In this document: positions 58,803-64,000 of the stretch, in pieces
How positions within the stretch are numbered: position 1 is the first letter of the stretch
Layout: each line of letters begins with the position of its first letter
Assembly: GCA_016868195.1 (NCBI GenBank)
Contig: VGHQ01000003.1
Coordinates: 1 to 64,000, forward strand
Source: Betaproteobacteria bacterium
GTDB lineage: Bacteria; Pseudomonadota; Gammaproteobacteria; Burkholderiales; Methylophilaceae
Direction of reading: 5' to 3'
Length of the DNA: 64,000 nucleotides
Notes under the pieces: model-generated
What the model saw: only the letters and a program-made list of their open reading frames with translations
Told to the model about the DNA's origin: nothing
Databases searched by the model: none
Made by a program: the position numbers and the translations under genes

Positions 58803-59954
58803 TTATTCGCCTTTTTTTCTTAAGAATGCAGGAATATCATATTCTTCCATACCTGACATTTTCATAATTTCAACTTGAGCTCTATTCTCATTTGAACTAA
58901 ACACATCTAGCTCATCATCAATACTTGATTCATCCTCAATAACAGATGGCTTATTTAGTATAATTGGTCTAGGTTCAATGCGAGGCATTCTTTGCTTTAC
59001 GTTTTGCGCTAAACCTGTTGCCACAACAGTGACTCGAATAGAATCTCCCATAGCTTCATCAATCACGTTACCAACAATAACTGTGGCATCAATCGCTGCA
59101 AATTGTTTAATTGTTTCCATTACCTCGTGATATTCCTTAAGAGTAAATTTACTGCTTGCTGAGATGTTCACTAATACACCACGAGCATTCACTAAATTTA
59201 CATCTTCTAAGAGTGGGCTTGCAACCGCAGCTTGAGATGCTTTGTAAGCTCTATGCTCACCTTGAGCTACACCAGAGCCAATCATAGCCATACCCATTTC
59301 GCCCATCACCGTTTTCACGTCAGCAAAGTCTACATTCACCAAACCTGGACTGTTAATAATTTCTGAAATGCCGGAAACTGCGTTATGTAATACATCATTA
59401 GCAGCATTAAAGGCTTCAAGGAACGGAATGTGTTCGCCCAATACTTCCATTAGTTTTTCATTTGGAATAACAATTAATGAATCTACATGCTGTACTAATT
59501 CATTAATACCATCAGCAGCTATTGATGTTCTTTTACCCTCAAATAGAAAGGGTTTTGTGACAACCGCGATCGTTAAAATACCTAACTCTTTAGCAATTTG
59601 AGCAATCACAGGCGCAGCGCCAGTACCTGTTCCGCCGCCCATGCCTGCCGTAATAAACATCATATCAGCGCCTTTAATTGAGCTAATAATTTTTTCTTTA
59701 TCATCAATAGCCGCTTGTTTACCGATTTCTGGTTTAGCTCCAGCACCTAAACCTTTAGTCATGGTTTGTCCAATTTGTAATATATGACTTGCGCGGCTTT
59801 TTTTCAGCGCCTGCATATCAGTATTGGCGCAGATAAATTCAACCCCAGTTAAATTCTTATCGATCATATGATCAATAGCATTCCCGCCACAGCCGCCTAC
59901 ACCAATGACTTTTATGATGGCATTTTGTGATTTGCTATCAACAACTTCAAACAT
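58803..59954 (-). CDS. ftsZ: Cell division protein FtsZ
   Basis: Tubulin-like GTPase that forms the division ring. The 383 residues have the T1-T4 loops with [11 protein letters not shown] near the N-terminus and the tubulin signature [10 protein letters not shown] (about 106-115), the T7 loop [11 protein letters not shown], and the C-terminal tail ending [11 protein letters not shown], the site that binds FtsA, ZipA and MinC. Length is normal. It is 17 bases after ftsA and 7 bases before lpxC. Confidence 0.98.
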   Translation of the reverse strand: MFEVVDSKSQNAIIKVIGVGGCGGNAIDHMIDKNLTGVEFICANTDMQALKKSRASHILQIGQTMTKGLGAGAKPEIGKQAAIDDKEKIISSIKGADMMFITAGMGGGTGTGAAPVIAQIAKELGILTIAVVTKPFLFEGKRTSIAADGINELVQHVDSLIVIPNEKLMEVLGEHIPFLEAFNAANDVLHNAVSGISEIINSPGLVNVDFADVKTVMGEMGMAMIGSGVAQGEHRAYKASQAAVASPLLEDVNLVNARGVLVNISASSKFTLKEYHEVMETIKQFAAIDATVIVGNVIDEAMGDSIRVTVVATGLAQNVKQRMPRIEPRPIILNKPSVIEDESSIDDELDVFSSNENRAQVEIMKMSGMEEYDIPAFLRKKGE

Positions 59955-59971
59955 ATCCTAATCTCCAAGAA

Positions 59972-61210
59972 TTAAAAGTTACCTTGAAACCAATTTTTCA
60001 TTTTCATGAAGATTTGGTTTATTGAATTACCATCAATTTGATTCATCATTTCTTTTTCTAATTGGCTTTTGCCCATAAGCAATAATCCAATTCCTGTTGA
60101 GTACCTTGGATTATCAACAACTTCAGATAAACCGCCTACATTTCTTGGTGTGCCTATTCTCACTGGCATCCTAAATACACTCTCTCCAAGATTAACCATA
60201 CCTTTCATTAAGGACGACCCGCCTGTAATCACAATGCCAGAAGCTATCATATCTTCCATACTGCTTCGTTTCAACTCACTTGCCACTAGCTCATATAGCT
60301 CCACCAATCGAGCTTCGATAACCTCAGCTAATGAGAGTGTTGAGATAGTTTTGGACTCTTTTCCATCGACTACAGGAATTTCAATTTGTTCAGAAGCTGA
60401 AGCTAAACTTCTTGCTGCATAACCATGCTTTATTTTTATCTCTTCAGCTGAGGGTAATGGAGTTCTAAAAGCCACTGCAATATCGTTATTGATTTGATCT
60501 CCAGCAATCGGAATGACTGCGGTATGACGAATAGATCCATGCCTTAATACGGCTATATCAGTCGTACCACCGCCAATATCAACCAAGCACACACCTAATT
60601 CTTTTTCGTCATCAGTAAGTACTGCCATACTTGAAGCTAAGGGTTGCAAAACTAATTCAAATACTTCAAGACCACAACGTTTGATACATTTGACAATATT
60701 TTGGGCAGCCGCAATCGCTCCTGTCACAATATGAACTTTTACTTCTAATTTCATACCACTCATGCCATGAGGTTGTCTTACGTCTTCCTGACCATCAATT
60801 ACATATTCTTGTGTCAAAATATGAAGAACTTGTTGATCATTAGGGAGTGTAATCGCACAAGCAGTCTCAATCACCTTATCTACATCCAATTGGGAGACCT
60901 CGGTATCTTTAATCTTCACCATGCCATGAGAATTGATACTTTTTATATGGCTCCCTGCAATGCCAGTATATACATCAGTGATCTTACAATTTGCCATAAG
61001 CTCTGCTTCTTCAATCGCTCTTTGAATGGCTTCCATAGTGGAATCAATATTGATGACCACGCCTTTTTTTAATCCTTTTGAGCTATGCTGACCTAATCCA
61101 ATCACATTCAATAAACCATCTGGTTGTAATTCAGCCACAATAGCCACAATCTTAGATGTTCCAATATCTAGGCCAACAATGAGATTTTTTTCTTCTTTTT
61201 GTTTAATCAT
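59972..61210 (-). CDS. ftsA: Cell division protein FtsA
   Basis: Actin-like membrane tether for FtsZ. The 412 residues begin with LIVGLDIGTSKIVAIVAE (phosphate 1), then VCLVDIGGGTTDIAVLRHG (about 208) and IVITGGSSLMKGM (adenosine region, about 325). The C-terminus ends with an amphipathic helix (FMKMKNWFQGNF) that inserts into the membrane. The gene overlaps the end of ftsQ by 4 bases. Confidence 0.97.
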   Translation of the reverse strand: MIKQKEEKNLIVGLDIGTSKIVAIVAELQPDGLLNVIGLGQHSSKGLKKGVVINIDSTMEAIQRAIEEAELMANCKITDVYTGIAGSHIKSINSHGMVKIKDTEVSQLDVDKVIETACAITLPNDQQVLHILTQEYVIDGQEDVRQPHGMSGMKLEVKVHIVTGAIAAAQNIVKCIKRCGLEVFELVLQPLASSMAVLTDDEKELGVCLVDIGGGTTDIAVLRHGSIRHTAVIPIAGDQINNDIAVAFRTPLPSAEEIKIKHGYAARSLASASEQIEIPVVDGKESKTISTLSLAEVIEARLVELYELVASELKRSSMEDMIASGIVITGGSSLMKGMVNLGESVFRMPVRIGTPRNVGGLSEVVDNPRYSTGIGLLLMGKSQLEKEMMNQIDGNSINQIFMKMKNWFQGNF

Positions 61211-61941
61211 ATAAGCGGCCTCTCATCACTATCTATTCTTTGAACAGGTTCAGTAGATTTTTTAATAGCAAAACCATTGGAATATCTTAAGTCAGCCGAA
61301 CCAATTTTTTTAACCGAGGCTAAAATATTGTCATACTGCGACATAAAGCGATTGAGATTCTCTTCGATGTTATTTTTGCTTAAAATAATTTTCATGTTAT
61401 TAGTTGTTGTAATGTCCCAAGTGTACCTAGAAGATAAGGAAACTTGCACAATTTTTAATTGTTTTTTATCTAAAATACTTTGCATTTTTTTGTACTCCAA
61501 TGCTATGTAACTCTCTGTTCCTTCTGGACCAAAAAAAAGCGGTAAATCTTCGTCTGATGCCCCATGAAAAATTTCACCATTTTCATTTACCAAAGCAATT
61601 GCACCCCATCTGCCTATTACATGGTGCTCTTCAACTAAAACTTCTAATCGATCTGGCCAAACTCTTCTTAAACTGACATTTCTAATCCACGGTAGTTTAG
61701 TAAAGGCTTCCTTCGTACTATATAAATCTAAAGAAAAAAAATTGCCTTTTACAAATCGATCAGAAATCATGCTGACTTGATCAGCATCTAAATGTTGATA
61801 TTGTCCTACCACTTTAATTTCTCTAATAGGAAATTTTGCAAAATGCATAAATCGATAACTTAATAAAAAAAGTATCAAAATTATATTTAGTAACAAAACT
61901 AAATTACCTAGCCAATAAATTTTTATATGGTTATTTAACAT
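61207..61941 (-). CDS. ftsQ: Cell division protein FtsQ
   Basis: Bitopic divisome protein. The 244 residues have one membrane helix (about 12-30), a POTRA domain starting FPIREIKVVGQYQHLD (about 36), and the FtsQ beta domain with LPWIRNVSLRRVWPDRLEVLVEEH (in two blocks near 82-105) and LPLFFGPEG. The 3' end overlaps ftsA by 4 bases and the 5' end overlaps ddl by 11. Confidence 0.95.
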   Translation of the reverse strand: MLNNHIKIYWLGNLVLLLNIILILFLLSYRFMHFAKFPIREIKVVGQYQHLDADQVSMISDRFVKGNFFSLDLYSTKEAFTKLPWIRNVSLRRVWPDRLEVLVEEHHVIGRWGAIALVNENGEIFHGASDEDLPLFFGPEGTESYIALEYKKMQSILDKKQLKIVQVSLSSRYTWDITTTNNMKIILSKNNIEENLNRFMSQYDNILASVKKIGSADLRYSNGFAIKKSTEPVQRIDSDERPLI

Positions 61942-62839
61942 CTGCAGTTTTTAATATTTCTAAAACTAATTGATCAAAATTAATACCATTCTCTCTAGCG
62001 GCCATAGGAACCAAGCTATGGCTTGTCATACCAGGCGAAGTGTTTACTTCGATAAAATAATGTTGGCCTTGTTGGTCAATCATAAAATCAACACGACCCC
62101 AACTAGAACACCCAATGGCGTTGAAAGCCTCTAATGCTTGTTGTGCAATAAGCGTTTCTTTGTTTTTTTCTAAGCCTGAAGGGCAGATGTATTGCGTATC
62201 ATCTTTTAGATACTTAGCTGCATAATCATAAAACTCGTTACTTGGCTTAATTTTAATTATCGGAAGCGTTCTGTTATTTACAATTGCCACTGTATATTCA
62301 TCTCCGTCTACAAATTTTTCAACAATGACATTTGCATCAATTTTTAATGTCTTCAAAAAAGCTTCTTTATATTGTTGTTCGTTTTTAATCTTATCAATTC
62401 CAATACTTGACCCTCCGTTAGATGGCTTTATAAAAAAAGGTAAGCTAATGGAATTCACAATGTCTGCATAATTGGTTTTATCATTAACTTGTAAAAAATC
62501 TGGCGTTGAGATATTAAGTGACCGCCATAATAATTTTGTTTTCAGTTTATCCATACCAATGGATGAGCTTGCGGCATCACTGCCCGTATATGCTACTTTT
62601 TTTGATTTTAAAAAAGCTTGGATTGAGCCATCTTCACCGCCTCGCCCATGAAGCGCTATAAAGACTCTGTTATAAGTTTTAATTTCCTCAATATCTCGAT
62701 CGGAGGGATCAAAAGCTTCGACTTCAATACCTAAACGTTTTAAGGCATGAAATACAGCATCCCCACTTAAGAGTGAAACAGCTCTCTCATTGGAATCGCC
62801 TCCCATCAATACTGCTACTTTTCCGAAGTGACCCGTCAA
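61931..62839 (-). CDS. ddl: D-alanine-D-alanine ligase
   Basis: ATP-grasp enzyme making D-Ala-D-Ala for peptidoglycan. The 302 residues have VLMGGDSNERAVSLLSG (10-26), VFIALHGRGGEDGSIQ (about 56), the ATP loop KPSNGGSSIGIDKI (about 138) and the metal site RVDFMIDQQGQHYFIEVNTSPGMTSHS (in two blocks near 248-275). It is the DdlB type located in the dcw cluster. Starts overlap murB by 4 bases. Confidence 0.97.
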   Translation of the reverse strand: MTGHFGKVAVLMGGDSNERAVSLLSGDAVFHALKRLGIEVEAFDPSDRDIEEIKTYNRVFIALHGRGGEDGSIQAFLKSKKVAYTGSDAASSSIGMDKLKTKLLWRSLNISTPDFLQVNDKTNYADIVNSISLPFFIKPSNGGSSIGIDKIKNEQQYKEAFLKTLKIDANVIVEKFVDGDEYTVAIVNNRTLPIIKIKPSNEFYDYAAKYLKDDTQYICPSGLEKNKETLIAQQALEAFNAIGCSSWGRVDFMIDQQGQHYFIEVNTSPGMTSHSLVPMAARENGINFDQLVLEILKTADVK

Positions 62840-63714
62840 TTTAGAAACTCTCCTAAAATTTTGACTTCTCTTTCAAGTTTTATCCCTTTTCTTTTGTAAA
62901 CTTCAGACTCAACATGATTAATAATATCTTCAATATCTTTTGCGGATGCTTCGCCCAAATTGATAATAAAATTCGCATGCTTATCTGATACTTCTGCATT
63001 GCCCACTCTATAACCTTTTAAACCACACTCTTCAATGAGTTTTGCTGCAAAAGTATCTTTAGGGTTTCTGAAAGTTGAGCCTGCTGTCGGCCAATTAAGA
63101 GGTTGTGTATTTTTTCTATGATTGAGATATTCCTTAATCTTACTCTCTGGGTCAGCAGTCATATCTTTCTTAAAATTAAACCAAGCACCTACAAACCATT
63201 CATTTAATTTGGGCTTAACCACTTCACGGTAAGAAATCAAAAAATCATTTTTTAGTCTTGTGACAATATTGCCTTCTTCGTCGATCATATTTACCTGGGT
63301 CACATAATTCCATGTTTCAGAGCCGTAACATCCAGCATTCATTGCTAACGCACCACCCACGGTACCTGGAATACCAGCAAAAAATTCTTCGCCAACATAA
63401 TGTTCTTTAGCAAGATTTTTTGCGATCTTTGCACATGTATTACCTGCTTCTGCATAGACACCATTTTCGGTCATTTGAATTTCATTTAAAGCAGCATGTA
63501 TGATAATCACCGTTCCCCGAATGCCCCCATCTCTCACCAAGATATTTGACCCTAATCCAATAAAAGTCAGTGGCTTTAAATACTTTTCTTGCTTTAAGAA
63601 ATTTTTTAAATCATCTAAATTTTGTGGGGTGAATAAAGTATCGGCAGCCCCACCTACACGCCAGCTGTTGTATTTATTTAATGGCTCATTTTTTAGAATT
63701 GATACACTCGTCAT
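62836..63714 (-). CDS. murB: UDP-N-acetylenolpyruvoylglucosamine reductase
   Basis: FAD enzyme that reduces UDP-enolpyruvyl-GlcNAc to UDP-MurNAc. The 292 residues have NSWRVGGAADTLF (about 16-28), FIGLGSNILVRDGGIRG (FAD loop, about 52-68), GIPGTVGGALAMNAGCYG (about 113) and the catalytic-serine block AGSTFRNPK (about 212). The shape fits type II MurB (no extra loop of type I). It overlaps murC by 4 bases (ATGA) and ddl by 4. Confidence 0.97.
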   Translation of the reverse strand: MTSVSILKNEPLNKYNSWRVGGAADTLFTPQNLDDLKNFLKQEKYLKPLTFIGLGSNILVRDGGIRGTVIIIHAALNEIQMTENGVYAEAGNTCAKIAKNLAKEHYVGEEFFAGIPGTVGGALAMNAGCYGSETWNYVTQVNMIDEEGNIVTRLKNDFLISYREVVKPKLNEWFVGAWFNFKKDMTADPESKIKEYLNHRKNTQPLNWPTAGSTFRNPKDTFAAKLIEECGLKGYRVGNAEVSDKHANFIINLGEASAKDIEDIINHVESEVYKRKGIKLEREVKILGEFLN

Positions 63715-64000
63715 ATATTTACAATATTCAATATATCTTTGGTAACTTTTCCAACCGAACCTGCACCCATAACAATTAAAATAGAATCTTGATCAATATG
63801 TTGAAGTGCTGTTCTAGCTAACTCAGTAATATCTTTTTCAAATGAAACTTTATTTGAAATTTTATTCATGCTGTCCATCACTGCCATGGAACTTACGCCT
63901 GCAATTGCTTTTTCACCGGCTGAGTAAATATCGGTAAGAAGTACTTTGTCTGCCTTTTGTAATACTCTTACAAATTCATCGAAACAATCTCTTGTTCTGG
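63711..64000 (-). CDS. murC: UDP-N-acetylmuramate-L-alanine ligase, C-terminal part (gene continues beyond the window)
   Basis: The frame is open from the right edge of the window to a TGA at 63713-63711. About 96 residues are visible: RTRDCFDEFVRVL, then LLTDIYSAGEKAIAGVSS and the end LIVMGAGSVGKVTKDIL. These match the C-terminal (domain 3) part of MurC, which adds L-Ala to UDP-MurNAc. The stop overlaps the murB start by 4 bases. The N-terminal and ATP domains are outside the window. Confidence 0.94.
   Translation of the reverse strand, partial: RTRDCFDEFVRVLQKADKVLLTDIYSAGEKAIAGVSSMAVMDSMNKISNKVSFEKDITELARTALQHIDQDSILIVMGAGSVGKVTKDILNIVNI

Overview
The window looks like a chromosomal segment of a small, AT-rich, streamlined betaproteobacterium. 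My best guess is Methylophilaceae, of the planktonic 'Ca. Methylopumilus'/OM43 type. This rests on several betaproteobacterial gene neighbourhoods (ffh-ypjD, pssA-leuA, argB-nucleotidase, lpxC to NDUFA9-like to cca), low GC, very short spacers and a transketolase-gap-pgk block. No methanol or formaldehyde oxidation gene lies in the window, so the family is an inference. I see no insertion sequence, prophage, CRISPR array or rRNA.

Layout. 1-4300: photolyase C-terminus, mlaA, pmbA/darP and a PDZ protein. 4349-12260: mog-thiL-pgpA-pncC-recA-recX-alaS-lysC, all on one strand. 12310-13020: four tRNA genes (Ser, Arg, Arg, Lys). 13087-18336: ffh, ypjD, a HAD hydrolase, leuA and pssA. 18448-26704: tgt-yajC-secD-secF, a CorC-like protein and clpS-clpA. 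26701-32709: a broken glutathione S-transferase gene, pyrD, an L16-type arginine hydroxylase, a 44-residue lipoprotein, an MBL hydrolase, bamC and dapA. 32949-38550: a complete rnfABCDGE set plus nth. 38537-43598: a DUF1289 protein, secA, an M23 peptidase, dciA and a TSUP transporter. 43701-50935: hppA, purC, pgk, gap and tkt. 51001-55595: a thioredoxin-like protein, rsmE, an HTH-fused N-acetylglutamate synthase, argB and a nucleotidase. 55601-64000: cca, an NDUFA9-like protein, a small membrane protein and the dcw end lpxC-ftsZ-ftsA-ftsQ-ddl-murB-murC.

How the genes work together. The Rnf complex (NADH/ferredoxin electron transfer coupled to ion translocation) and a K+-independent-type H+-pyrophosphatase are two ion pumps beyond the ordinary respiratory chain. 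yajC-secD-secF, secA, ffh and bamC cover secretion and outer-membrane assembly. recA-recX, nth and photolyase cover DNA repair. tkt-gap-pgk supplies sugar-phosphate and triose metabolism. dapA, lysC, leuA, argA and argB make amino acids.

The most unusual item is an N-acetylglutamate synthase (52512-54065) with an N-terminal Xre/Cro-type DNA-binding domain of about 60 residues. A 9+9 bp palindrome sits just upstream of it. Together they suggest an arginine-sensing enzyme that may also regulate transcription. Other points of note: a recX with no ATG/GTG/TTG start that could give a full domain (CTG proposed); a glutathione S-transferase gene with an in-frame amber codon and a lost cis-proline; two tRNA-Arg genes that differ at two bases, one being the first anticodon base; a Cca enzyme with a degenerate HD domain; and three small genes (44, 57 and 53 residues) that are easily missed.
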